A DNA stretch of 40,243 bases from Acidobacteriota bacterium (GCA_029781855.1 JAKOVX010000009.1:1-40243), one strand, 5' to 3'; shown: positions 24,915-33,655, counted from the stretch's first letter. The notes: generated by a model from the sequence alone, not told the origin. Numbers and translations: made by a program.

Positions 24915-27900
24915 ATGAGCACTTGGAAGGAAGTTCGGCGGCTCGCCCGCAAGCGACACGAAGAACTCGCGCAAGAGTCGGACGCGCTCGTGCCTGCGAG
25001 TGTGCTCTTGGCCTCTGCTCAAAAGAACACCGACATAAAGGCAGTGAGCCGTCCCGCTGGCGACACGCTTTTGGACGGAGCGGAGGCAGCTTACGATCGA
25101 GAGAGCAAACGGATTTACTACTCGGATGCCACAGCCAAAGAACTGGCACAATTTCATATTGCGCACGAGTTCGCCCATCATTGGCTAGATGAAGCCGGCG
25201 CCGCTTGCGGAAATACCGACTTGGACCTGCTGGTCCCATCCGAACCTGAAATGTCCGCTGTCGGGGACGAGGATTCATACAGTCCAAAGGAAAGAGCTGA
25301 AGCGCAGGCAAATCTCTTTGCAAGAGAGTTTTTGCTGCCTCGTCACAAGCTTCGCCAGCGTTGTTTCGGCGGAATACCCGATGCAGATGCAATCGCATCG
25401 GAAATCGGTGTTCCCGTCGATCTGGTTATGCAGCAATTGGCCGATGCATTGTTGTTACCTGCCGAGAGCGATACCGAGACAGCGCCACGCCGAGAGGCGG
25501 ACCCTGATCCAAGTCAACTCGATGCCATCACCGCAAATAACGAGCCACGGCAAGTTCGTGCGGGCCCCGGAACGGGAAAGACTCGGACGCTCGTCGGTCG
25601 CGTCGCACACCTGATCGAGAAAGGCGAAGAACCGTCTTCAATATTGGCGCTGACGTATTCGAATCTCTCCGCCCAGGATCTCGCGAGCCGCCTTAGGGCA
25701 GCAATCGGCGAAAAGGCGACAGCGGTTTGGTCGGGCACGTTCCATGCATTCGGGCTTGAATTGCTTCGCAAGCACGGGCAAGTCCTGGGCTTTGATGTTG
25801 AGCCCAAGCTTCTGGACCGCACAGATTCGCTGATGCTCCTCGAAGAGCTGCTTCCGAAATTGAACGTGAGCCACTATCTGGATCTGCATGAGCCCATGCT
25901 CAAACTCCGCTCAATTCTGGGCGCCATCAGCCGAGCAAAAGACGAGCTGGCATCGCCTGATGAGTATTTGAATTGCGCCAAAGCAATGTCCGATGAAGCG
26001 ACCGATGACGATTCGCAGGCAGCGGCTGAGCGCGCGATCGAAGTGGCCCGTGTGTACGCAGTTTATGAGGCAACATTGCGCGAAAGAGGTTGGGTCGATT
26101 TTGGCGACCTCGTTACGCTGCCAATCAAACTTCTGCGTGAGCAGCCGGAAATTCGAGATGCCGTGCGCAATGACAAGCGTCACATCCTGGTCGACGAGTA
26201 CCAGGACATGAACAGAGCCAGCGGTTTATTCCTGAAGGAACTCTGCACGCCGGGACACGGGCCTTGGGTGGTTGGTGATGTCCGGCAGTCCATCTATCGC
26301 TTCCGCGGAGCATCGCCGCTCAACATGGCGCACTTTTCGCGGGAGTTTCCTGGGGCGAAAACCACGGACTTGGCTGTCAACTATCGCTCGGGCGGACGGA
26401 TTATTCGCTTGTTTGAGTCCTTTGGGCGCGAAATGGCCGTTGGTCCAAGTGCATCAAGCGGAAACCTCGAAGCGTACCGTGGTGAAACCCATGGCACCGT
26501 GCAGTATGATGTCGCCACGACTCGCGAAGCCGAGGCCCACGGTATCGCTCAGGCCATTAAGAATAGAGTCGTCGCCGGCGCGCGCTTCGCCGACCATGCC
26601 GTGCTGGCTCGCTCCCATACGATTCTCTCACGGCTTGCGAAACAGCTCGAATCGGACGGCGTTCCATGCCTGTATTTTGGGGACTTCTTTGAGCGACCCG
26701 AGATTCGTGATCTGCTTTCGTTGTTATCGCTGGCGTCAGAGCCAAGAGGGGTTGGTCTATTCCGAGTCGCCCAGCTGCCATCGTATGCGGTCCCGCCGGA
26801 TGATATCCGATTGTTGTTCAAGTGGCGACGCGAGCATGAAAAGACCATGCTCGCAGCTCTTCGCGAAGTCGCCTCAATTGAGGGCTTAAGCGCTGCGGGG
26901 CGCGAGGGACTGAACCGCCTTGCTCGGGACCTTCAGGATGCTGCCTGGCCAGTATCCCCTCATCGTTTTTTGATGTGCTACTTGCTACGGCGAAGCGCAC
27001 ACCTCGCGCCTTTTTTGGCGGACAATACTGTTCCCGGCCAGCAGCGCCGACTTGCAATTTACCAGCTGTTGCAATTTGCATTCTCGTTTAAGCCGCAGCC
27101 AAAGATCGATCCCAAACGGGGTTTCCTCGCCCACGTTCGGCGTCTGGAGATCCTTGACGAAGAAAAACAGTTGCGGCAATTGCCTGCCGCGGTGAGCGAA
27201 ATCGATGCCGTTCGCCTAATGACCGTTCATTCGAGCAAAGGCCTCGAATTCCCAATCGTCCACATCGCTGCTTTGACAGTCGCGCAGTTTCCGGCACCAA
27301 ACCGATACCAGCCGTGCCCGCTACCTGCAGGCTTGACTAGCTCTGACGTATTGATGAGTCGAGAGGCAGAAGAAGACAGCCTATTCTTCGTCGCCTTGTC
27401 ACGAGCGCGTGATACATTACATTTGTCGCGCGCCGAAACCAACGGATTGCGAAACGCGAATCCGTCACGTTTTTTGGACTCGATTGCGACTCACTTGCCG
27501 ACAGACATCAATGCTCCTGCCGACTGGACGGCCGCTGGTGCTCCAGAACCAGAAAGTCCGCTGCTTGTCGGCCGGCCCGCAAATGATCAATGGACCGCAC
27601 GCGAAATCGAGATCTATCTGGATTGTCCGCGGCGTTTCTACTACGACCACGTGCTTGAACTCGGCGGTGGTGACACCCCATCGCCCTTCCTTAGATTTCA
27701 GTCGGCTTTGCACTCAAGCATGGCCTGGCTGCGAGAAACACCGGCTGCTGAGGACAGGCGTATCGGCCTTGCGGCACGATTTGAGGAAGATTGGGGCAAA
27801 CTAGGTCCAGGGGATCACCCATTCGAGCCTCTTTATCGGCGCATGGCGGAGGCGATGATACAGACTGCCGATAGCGTCATGAACGGCGAAAGCCTGCCAG

Positions 27901-28280
27901 CGGAACGACAAGTTGTATTGCCAACTGGCACCGTGATCACTTGCCGTGCGGACCACGTGGAGCGAACGTCAAAGGGAATCGTCGTGCGGCGACTAAAAGC
28001 AGGGCGCCTCGCGAAGGCCGAAGAGCCCAAGCCGCGATACTTACTTCTTCAAGTTGCTATTCGTACTGATCATCCGAATGAAGATGTCCACTTCGAGCAT
28101 GTCTCTTTGCTTACGGGCGAACGGCGAATGGCAACTGAAAAGAAGGCGGGCCAAAAACTGAAAGCTTGTGAAGAGGCTATCAATGCGGCCGGCTGCGGAC
28201 AGTTCGAGCCTCGTCCCAGTCAGCACTGCCCGTCGTGTCCGTATTTCTTCATCTGCCCGGCGCACGGCCTGACGCTCTAG
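24915..28280 (+). CDS. ImmA/IrrE peptidase-UvrD helicase-AddB-like nuclease fusion
   Basis: An 1121-residue fusion starting nine bases after the preceding gene. Residues 1-180 are an ImmA/IrrE zinc metallopeptidase: HEFAH (84-88) and third-ligand region RAEAQANLFAREFLLP (E129). Residues 200-800 are a UvrD/Rep SF1A helicase: QLDAI, Walker A GPGTGKT (217-223), VDEYQDMNRA near 426, GDVRQSIYRFRG, and VRLMTVHSSKGLEFP. Residues 890-1121 are a RecB/AddB-type nuclease domain with the iron-sulfur cysteines C904, C1105, C1108, C1114 (CPSCPYFFIC). The catalytic core is odd: D1013 (RADHV) is present, but the second motif reads VVRRLKAG, keeping K1028 and lacking the usual acid. Sensor and effector may be in one chain. 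Confidence 0.85.
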   Translation: MSTWKEVRRLARKRHEELAQESDALVPASVLLASAQKNTDIKAVSRPAGDTLLDGAEAAYDRESKRIYYSDATAKELAQFHIAHEFAHHWLDEAGAACGNTDLDLLVPSEPEMSAVGDEDSYSPKERAEAQANLFAREFLLPRHKLRQRCFGGIPDADAIASEIGVPVDLVMQQLADALLLPAESDTETAPRREADPDPSQLDAITANNEPRQVRAGPGTGKTRTLVGRVAHLIEKGEEPSSILALTYSNLSAQDLASRLRAAIGEKATAVWSGTFHAFGLELLRKHGQVLGFDVEPKLLDRTDSLMLLEELLPKLNVSHYLDLHEPMLKLRSILGAISRAKDELASPDEYLNCAKAMSDEATDDDSQAAAERAIEVARVYAVYEATLRERGWVDFGDLVTLPIKLLREQPEIRDAVRNDKRHILVDEYQDMNRASGLFLKELCTPGHGPWVVGDVRQSIYRFRGASPLNMAHFSREFPGAKTTDLAVNYRSGGRIIRLFESFGREMAVGPSASSGNLEAYRGETHGTVQYDVATTREAEAHGIAQAIKNRVVAGARFADHAVLARSHTILSRLAKQLESDGVPCLYFGDFFERPEIRDLLSLLSLASEPRGVGLFRVAQLPSYAVPPDDIRLLFKWRREHEKTMLAALREVASIEGLSAAGREGLNRLARDLQDAAWPVSPHRFLMCYLLRRSAHLAPFLADNTVPGQQRRLAIYQLLQFAFSFKPQPKIDPKRGFLAHVRRLEILDEEKQLRQLPAAVSEIDAVRLMTVHSSKGLEFPIVHIAALTVAQFPAPNRYQPCPLPAGLTSSDVLMSREAEEDSLFFVALSRARDTLHLSRAETNGLRNANPSRFLDSIATHLPTDINAPADWTAAGAPEPESPLLVGRPANDQWTAREIEIYLDCPRRFYYDHVLELGGGDTPSPFLRFQSALHSSMAWLRETPAAEDRRIGLAARFEEDWGKLGPGDHPFEPLYRRMAEAMIQTADSVMNGESLPAERQVVLPTGTVITCRADHVERTSKGIVVRRLKAGRLAKAEEPKPRYLLLQVAIRTDHPNEDVHFEHVSLLTGERRMATEKKAGQKLKACEEAINAAGCGQFEPRPSQHCPSCPYFFICPAHGLTL

Positions 28281-28459
28281 GCCGTTTCTCCCGTTTCGGC
28301 AATCGTGCAGCCACCGGCGTCTCCAATCGCAGGTTGCGAAACTCGTGGCGTCGCGGGGAATTTTCCGCTTGGGCATTTCCGGTTGTCCCTTCTGTCAGGT
28401 TGAAGAAGAGAGAGGCCAATAACGGCAAGATTTCATCAACCTTTTGAAGAGGAAGATCA

Positions 28460-28954
28460 ATGGCAAACATCCAACTATTTCTGCAAGTCGAAGGCAGCCG
28501 CGGCATTGAGCTAATTCAGCTCGATGGTGATGCTCCGGGCCAGGAGATTCTGGCTGCGGCCGTGCGTCTTGGCGTCGGCGAAGCGCAACTCCAAGACGCT
28601 CATGTCTTCGGACCAGAGGACGAAGCTCCGCTGAAGGTGGACGTTCCACTCAGCAAGCAAGGCATTCGCGACAAACACCGGGTTCATGTTCATCGCTGCC
28701 GCAAGATTGAAGTCACACTGCACTTCAATGAGTTAACGGAGATTATGAAGTTTCCGCCCGCGAATACGGTTGACCATGTGAAGAAGCGGTTCGTTCACGC
28801 CATCCACATGTCGCCCGTAGATGCAACCGAACATGTTCTTCAGATTTGTGGTTCCGAGGACCGGCCCGAGCCCGACACGCAAATTGGCGCGCTCGTCTCG
28901 GGATGCTGTTCGCTTTGCTTCAACTTGGTCCCAATCAAGCGAATCGAAGGCTAA
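28460..28954 (+). CDS. bilA: Tandem ubiquitin-like protein BilA
   Basis: A 164-residue protein with GAGGA before ATG 28460. Two beta-grasp units are apparent. The first is about 1-82 ([20 protein letters not shown] to [11 protein letters not shown]). The second is about 83-164 ([56 protein letters not shown]). The chain ends in a single terminal glycine with no tail. Two fused ubiquitin-like domains and the order Ubl, E2, JAB, E1 are the hallmark of Bil (bacterial ISG15-like) antiphage systems, in which the modifier is attached to a phage tail protein. The assignment rests strongly on context. Confidence 0.78.
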   Translation: MANIQLFLQVEGSRGIELIQLDGDAPGQEILAAAVRLGVGEAQLQDAHVFGPEDEAPLKVDVPLSKQGIRDKHRVHVHRCRKIEVTLHFNELTEIMKFPPANTVDHVKKRFVHAIHMSPVDATEHVLQICGSEDRPEPDTQIGALVSGCCSLCFNLVPIKRIEG

Positions 28955-28974
28955 CAACGTTAGGGGCTACTCCG

Positions 28975-29448
28975 ATGCGGCCAGATGAGAAAGCATTTCG
29001 GGATCACATCGCGGCCGGGCCATTCCAGCTCGGTCTACACCAAAGCCGTTGGAAGCTGGGAGAGATTGTTTGGCCGGTCGTCCAAATCGCCGTAGCGGCA
29101 GGGGCACGTGATGGATCGCCAAATGAGTACTGGTTTCGCTTCGATTGCAACGGGTACTCGCAAGATGCTCCTACAGCCCGACCGTGGGATCACGATGCAG
29201 ACCAGCCATTGCCATTCAATCGGTGGCCGGGTGGGGCAACTCGAATTCCCGCGGTGTTCAGGACTGACTGGAATGACGGAACCTGTCTCTATCTGCCCTG
29301 CGATCGCGTGGCTGCGACTGGTCACGAAAACTGGCGAACTCAATATCCAGCGCTTCAATGGTCCCCGACGCGGGGCATCGTGCTGTACCTCGACGAACTC
29401 CATTCGTTACTCAATTCCAGCGACTATAAAGGGGTGCGCGGTGGCTGA
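28975..29448 (+). CDS. bilB: E2-like conjugating enzyme BilB
   Basis: A 157-residue protein; start at ATG 28975, 20 bp after bilA (an in-frame ATG inside bilA at 28846 is not used here). The region [17 protein letters not shown] places C104 where E2 enzymes carry their catalytic cysteine, just after the HPN-like turn. It is followed by the helical [14 protein letters not shown] segment and [11 protein letters not shown]. This agrees with the E2 members of Bil operons, which take the activated ubiquitin-like protein from the E1. The stop codon overlaps the GTG start of the JAB gene. Confidence 0.78.
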   Translation: MRPDEKAFRDHIAAGPFQLGLHQSRWKLGEIVWPVVQIAVAAGARDGSPNEYWFRFDCNGYSQDAPTARPWDHDADQPLPFNRWPGGATRIPAVFRTDWNDGTCLYLPCDRVAATGHENWRTQYPALQWSPTRGIVLYLDELHSLLNSSDYKGVRGG

Positions 29449-29926
29449 TGCAGTTATCCGTTTCCAGCGCGGTTTGTGGCTGAATTGCATGATGCAACTC
29501 CAAGCGCGAAGCCGTGGCCGACACGAATCAGGTTGCTTCATTCTTGGTACGGTCAATCGACGGAGCCGGTACGCCCGGAGGTGCGTGTATTACGACGAGC
29601 TCGATCCCGCTGCATATTCCAGTGGGGTCTGCATTCTGCAAGGGAACGCGTTCACGCGGCTGTGGGAGCTTTGTCGTGCTGAAAAGCTGGCGGTGATTGC
29701 CGACATCCATACCCATCCCGCCGATGCTTTCCAGAGCGAGGCGGATCGCATGAATCCCATGATTGCCCGCGCTGGCCACCTCGCCATCATTATTCCCAAC
29801 TACGCATTCGGTTGGATTTGGCGGCACCGTCTTGGACTTTTCCGGTATGAGGGCGATCATCGCTGGACCGATTTAAGTGGCTGGCAAGCGAGGTCGTTTC
29901 TCAAAATTCGATGGACTTTAATATGA
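29441..29926 (+). CDS. bilC: JAB/JAMM isopeptidase BilC
   Basis: A 161-residue protein. Start chosen at GTG 29441, which overlaps the E2 stop and follows AAAGGGG; longer in-frame starts lie inside bilB. The JAMM zinc site is complete: E29 in [14 protein letters not shown] (H90, H92), S99 and D102. It is a stand-alone metalloprotease, unlike the JAB-E1 fusion at 15.4-16.7 kb. In Bil systems this enzyme cleaves the ubiquitin-like protein from conjugates. As BilA here already ends in glycine, deconjugation rather than precursor maturation seems the likelier task. Confidence 0.8.
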   Translation: MADAVIRFQRGLWLNCMMQLQARSRGRHESGCFILGTVNRRSRYARRCVYYDELDPAAYSSGVCILQGNAFTRLWELCRAEKLAVIADIHTHPADAFQSEADRMNPMIARAGHLAIIIPNYAFGWIWRHRLGLFRYEGDHRWTDLSGWQARSFLKIRWTLI

Positions 29927-31326
29927 TCATGAAAGCTTCCGGGCAGACGAGTTCGGACCTTACGTTTCCGCACGCGGATACGCTCCATCGGGTCGTAAAG
30001 ATCGCCCTTGATGCGGGCGAGGTGGGGACTGTCGAAGAAGGCTATGAGCTGCTCCAGTCGTACCGGGTAGGCATTCACGTTGGCCCTGAAGTGAGTAGTT
30101 CGGCAGAGCACCAGACGGCGCTGCTGACAATCGTCAATATCGCACGTCGCGCCTTACTGGGTGGGGTGTTCATCGAAGGGAATCTCGACACGCCACTCCG
30201 GGTTCCCTTGCCGGGGCATCACAGTCTCGCTGGGGCCGTCCATGCCTTGGGAGGCCAGCTCGTGGGTGAATTGCCGGCGACGCTGCCAACGTTAACCGTG
30301 GGTACTGTGGCGCCAAAATCTGACGAAAACGAGATTTGTCTCGCCGTTACTTTCAGTGGCTGGCGGGGAGGCGTCGTTCCCAGAAACGAACCCGCACCAA
30401 TCGCGGCAGATCGAGCTATCAGCCCTGCCGCCGTTCTTGCCGCGGCTGTGGCGGTCTCCGAGGTGTTTCAACATCTCCGCGGAAATCCGATGGCCGGCCG
30501 CCGGCAGTTCGGACTATCCCTGTGGTCCCCGGAATCTCTCAATTGGCAAACCGCTGCTGATGGTCCGCTTGACATCCTACTCCCTTCGCGACTTTGGCTA
30601 ATTGGTTTGGGGCATCTTGGCCAAGCATACCTTTGGGTCCTAGGATTGCTTCCCTACCGAACGCCGGCCGACGTAGTGATTTACTTGCAGGACTTCGACC
30701 GGCTCGTTGCATCAAACGACAGCACTTCCATGCTGACGGACGAAAGTCTTGTAGGCCAGCTGAAAACAAGAGCAATGGCCCAATGGGCTGAAGCTCGTGG
30801 CTTCGATACTCGAATCATCGAACGCCCGTTCCCTGGCGGCATCATCGTCACGGGCGATGAGCCACGGTTGGCACTTGGCGGAGTAGATAATCCACAGGCC
30901 CGAGCTTGCTACGAAGATGCCGGCTTCGACTGGGTGGTAGAAGCAGGGCTAGGTGCTGGACCCACGGAATACCTTGCTCTTCGACTTCACACGTTTCCGG
31001 CAACGACCACTGCGCGCCAGAAATGGGGTAATGTTAGCGGAGATCGCGGTTCGGTCACTACGGCGGCAGCATACCAGGATTTGCTTGCTCATGGCATGGA
31101 CGACTGCGGACTGGTGCGATTGGCTTCGCGTTCGGTCGGGGCGCCATTTGTCGGTACGGTGGCAGCATCGCTGGTTATCGCCGAAGTCCTACGATTCCTA
31201 AATGGCGGTGCGTCAACAGAGGTCATCGATATGACGCTTCGCGATCCAAACAGTCGCCTCGTAGTTCCGGCCGCCCGTGAATTGAAGGGCTTTAATCCGG
31301 GTTTTACATCGGCTCCCCAAAAATAG
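29923..31326 (+). CDS. bilD: E1-like activating enzyme BilD
   Basis: Start taken at ATG 29923, which overlaps the JAB stop as ATGA (another in-frame ATG is at 29911), giving 467 residues. An N-terminal domain (to about 215) is followed by a ThiF/E1 Rossmann domain with nucleotide loop LIGLGHLGQAY (from about 226), the acidic strand VVIYLQDFDR, and GGVDNPQARACYED. Of the few cysteines, the one in GMDDCGLVRLA (about residue 395) sits in a loop where E1 enzymes place the thioester cysteine. A ZnCys pair is not seen. This is the last gene of the Bil-type operon. Confidence 0.78.
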   Translation: MIMKASGQTSSDLTFPHADTLHRVVKIALDAGEVGTVEEGYELLQSYRVGIHVGPEVSSSAEHQTALLTIVNIARRALLGGVFIEGNLDTPLRVPLPGHHSLAGAVHALGGQLVGELPATLPTLTVGTVAPKSDENEICLAVTFSGWRGGVVPRNEPAPIAADRAISPAAVLAAAVAVSEVFQHLRGNPMAGRRQFGLSLWSPESLNWQTAADGPLDILLPSRLWLIGLGHLGQAYLWVLGLLPYRTPADVVIYLQDFDRLVASNDSTSMLTDESLVGQLKTRAMAQWAEARGFDTRIIERPFPGGIIVTGDEPRLALGGVDNPQARACYEDAGFDWVVEAGLGAGPTEYLALRLHTFPATTTARQKWGNVSGDRGSVTTAAAYQDLLAHGMDDCGLVRLASRSVGAPFVGTVAASLVIAEVLRFLNGGASTEVIDMTLRDPNSRLVVPAARELKGFNPGFTSAPQK

Positions 31327-31425
31327 GACGCTGAGAAGCCTCGATCCATGCAGGCTGTAGCTGGCACTGCCGCAGTTCCGTCATCACACTTGGACAAGTA
31401 AGGAATGGGCACGAGGTAGTTGAGT

Positions 31426-32175
31426 ATGGCCGGAACCAATTTCATTCCAGATGGCAACGAGGAAATTGCGGCTGAGATTCCGCTTGTCGTCGAGATCATC
31501 GCGCGCACATGTCGCTGGATCCACCCCGATACCTTTCGTCAGCTTCCGGTATGGTGTCCGTGGACGGCACGCGGTCGACCGCTTTATGACACGACCTGGC
31601 AGCGACGCTACACGAACACTAAGCGAGCCACAAAGCAGACAGTCGAAAAGGTCGAGGGAAATGTAGCGGCCAGCAAGGCGCTGATCGCCGCTCTTGGCGT
31701 TGCCAATCCGAAGCCGCGCAACTGGACGGTTTGCCACATCTGGGGCTACGACGATCCCGCCTTTGCCAGCCAGGGCAGCATCGTACGGGATCCACGGTAC
31801 TTCTCATGTGTCGGCAACATGGTCTGGCTGCCGACTCCCCTCAAAGGCTTCACGGATGCGCTACCCGAGATCAAGACGATGCTAAGAACTTGTGCCTTCT
31901 ATTTGTACGGGTGGCTATGTGAGCACGAAAGCGTCACCGGTCAAGCGGAGTCCATCCGAGCCGGCTTGATACCAGAAGGCTACCCAAAGAGCTGGCCGGC
32001 ACCGGACCGGGCGAATCTGCTTCCTCCGGGAACAGCACCTTGCACGCCAGCCATCATGGCAGAAATCCGCAGGCGGAAGGAGATCATCAGAAGCATGCTC
32101 GCCGACACGAGGTTGCTGCATTTCCCGCGCGAAGAGGTGTGCCAAGTGCTCGCGTTCTGGAACGTCACCCTGTAG
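31426..32175 (+). CDS. Hypothetical protein, possibly HNH-like
   Basis: A 249-residue protein with start at ATG 31426 behind GAGG (31413-31416); a TTG six bases earlier is also possible. The centre reads NWTVCHIWGYDDP, then DPRYFSCVGNMVWLPTPLKG and LPEIKTMLRTCAFYLYGWLC. The spacing of CHIW, a short insert and SCVGNMVWLP is reminiscent of HNH endonucleases, where a His and an Asn flank a beta hairpin, but the match is weak. It lies 100 bp downstream of the Bil E1 gene on the same strand and may be a co-transcribed accessory. I do not recognise the family. Confidence 0.6.
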   Translation: MAGTNFIPDGNEEIAAEIPLVVEIIARTCRWIHPDTFRQLPVWCPWTARGRPLYDTTWQRRYTNTKRATKQTVEKVEGNVAASKALIAALGVANPKPRNWTVCHIWGYDDPAFASQGSIVRDPRYFSCVGNMVWLPTPLKGFTDALPEIKTMLRTCAFYLYGWLCEHESVTGQAESIRAGLIPEGYPKSWPAPDRANLLPPGTAPCTPAIMAEIRRRKEIIRSMLADTRLLHFPREEVCQVLAFWNVTL

Positions 32176-32186
32176 TTCACAGGAAC

Positions 32187-32205
32187 GACGCGACCTGCTC
32201 GCGTC
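32187..32205. terminator. Hairpin between convergent genes
   Basis: GACGCGA-cctgc-TCGCGTC forms a perfect 7-bp stem a few bases after the stop of the HNH-like gene, in the 100-bp gap before the convergent PIN-like gene. It could terminate transcription from both sides. No clear T run follows. Confidence 0.5.
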
Positions 32206-32275
32206 TGAGCTCCTTAACTCTGATTTGAATGCGTTCAGTTTCGTCTGCACAGAATGGCGCGCTGGCGATTGGGAC

Positions 32276-33280
32276 TCACGCGACAGGCTCGCTTGCGAAC
32301 CAGTCGGCCCAGTCATCGTTTGGACTACGGCCCCGGTTCTCCCAGCGGAAGTACGCGGCCTCGCTGTGCTGGCGATGCTGTCGCTCTGGCGTCTGGAAGT
32401 CCGAGATGAGGAATTCGAGCGAGCCTTGCTTAAGGTGTGTATTGAACTCATCGATCGTCAGGACTTGTCGCGCGTGCGGGGAATCCGTTTCCCTCAGCCC
32501 GCGAACGAACCGGGCGTCCCCCGTCAGGATGACGGCCGGGAGTGGAACGTAGAAAAGCAGGTTTAGGTCGAAGGTGTCCCCTCGGCGTTTTTCGCTTTCC
32601 GGATTGTAAGATGGCATCTTCGACGGCAGAGAGCGCGCCACGAAACGGGCAATCATCCGAGAGGCGGCGTCGAGCTTCTCCGCTATGCCCGGCGCATCTA
32701 GTGGGTCGTTCCCGAAATCGGACCGCATTACCTCATAGATGGCTTGCTCATCCGCCACCGTGAAACCTCGCGCGGGTAGTATGGCCTGCATCTTGTGAAT
32801 GTAGTCGATCCATTCCTGACGCTGACTCGCAATGATGTCATTCAGCCGTTTGGCGTCGAGGCGGATGCTCTTAAGCGTCCCATCCAAGACCCGGTAGACG
32901 ACCTGGCACTTACCGATCTGCTCCGGGGTGACATCGAGAAGATGAAACCAGCAAGCGCGCATGTACCGAGACTCATCCTCGACGTTCTCGATGGGGTCGG
33001 TGGCCTGGGTGCCAGCCAACCAGGCGAGTTGCTTGCCATTCGGGAGACAGGGCCAGCGTTCATCGAGGATCGCATTGATGGACGGGATGCGTTCTTGCCA
33101 TCTCGTGAACGGTAGGTCCCTGTCCGCCAACTGTCTGGTCAGCTCCACGAATGCTGAGGCCGAAAGCGATAGCCGGACCAGGTCGCGGTTCTGCCGGAGG
33201 AGGTTCAGATCGATCTGGGGCTGGCAGTTATCCGTATGGTTGCGCACCGTGCAAGTGTCCAGGACGACTCGAACGAACAT
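32276..33280 (-). CDS. PIN-like domain protein
   Basis: A 334-residue protein; start at ATG 33280, which has an excellent AAAGGAG site eight bases upstream. It opens with VRVVLDTCTVRNHTDN, a PIN-domain first strand with D8. An SAFVELTRQL helix carrying E46 follows, a long helical insert, then GDTFDLNLLFYVP (D235, D238) and the final strand VILTGDARFVRGLRE (D255). These four acidic positions fit a PIN-type metal-dependent ribonuclease site. The domain is larger than in toxin-antitoxin PINs, and no antitoxin is seen upstream. It may be an effector nuclease of the island. It is convergent with the HNH-like gene. Confidence 0.65.
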   Translation of the reverse strand: MFVRVVLDTCTVRNHTDNCQPQIDLNLLRQNRDLVRLSLSASAFVELTRQLADRDLPFTRWQERIPSINAILDERWPCLPNGKQLAWLAGTQATDPIENVEDESRYMRACWFHLLDVTPEQIGKCQVVYRVLDGTLKSIRLDAKRLNDIIASQRQEWIDYIHKMQAILPARGFTVADEQAIYEVMRSDFGNDPLDAPGIAEKLDAASRMIARFVARSLPSKMPSYNPESEKRRGDTFDLNLLFYVPLPAVILTGDARFVRGLRETDSPHARQVLTIDEFNTHLKQGSLEFLISDFQTPERQHRQHSEAAYFRWENRGRSPNDDWADWFASEPVA

Positions 33281-33581
33281 GCAGTGACTCCTTTTGATTT
33301 CAGAAATTGTACATGGCAAGCCACTGCGCGTCGAAGATTCGCAACGCAGTGGGGCTATGCTCGCCGCTACAAGGACTCGTCCGATGACGAGGCAAGCGCG
33401 AGAATCGCTTGCTGGGCAAAGGCGGGGAGAGAGCTCCAACGCTCGATGAGTTGCTGCAGTCGCGTGTCAATCAGTGCCAGTTGCTGACAGAGTGAGCCGT
33501 CTGGATGCTCCACATTTACTGACTGGCGAAAAGAGCCTTCTTCTAAGTTGGTTGCGGTCAGTACATTAGAGGAATCGGCTT
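33281..33581. other. Gene-free stretch at the island's right end
   Basis: Holds the promoter region of the PIN-like gene and then about 250 bp without a convincing gene, up to the tmRNA/tRNA fragment. No integrase is present here. Confidence 0.5.
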
Positions 33582-33606
33582 GAGGGTTCGATTCCCGCCG
33601 CCTCCA
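33582..33606 (+). other. tmRNA/tRNA 3' end: probable attachment site (attR)
   Basis: The sequence is a T-arm plus acceptor strand: GGGTTCGATTCCC followed by GCCGCCTCCA, with discriminator A, as at the 3' end of tmRNA or some tRNAs. A matching 5' acceptor (GGAGGCG-like) is not found in the preceding 150 bases. The T-stem has one mismatch on its 5' side (GAGGG against CCCGC), as expected if the crossover lies at the start of the T-arm. It marks the right island-chromosome junction. Confidence 0.7.
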
Positions 33607-33620
33607 CTTTTTTTCAAATC

Positions 33621-33655
33621 AAGCCCTTTGGCGAGTACGTCGAAGGGCTTTCTTG
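33621..33655 (+). terminator. Intrinsic terminator behind the tmRNA/tRNA fragment
   Basis: AAGCCCTT (33621-33628) and AAGGGCTT (33643-33650) form a perfect 8-bp stem followed by TCTT, and a T8 run lies just before it (33608-33615). This is the expected terminator of the original RNA gene, so the right-hand flank is native chromosome. Confidence 0.75.
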
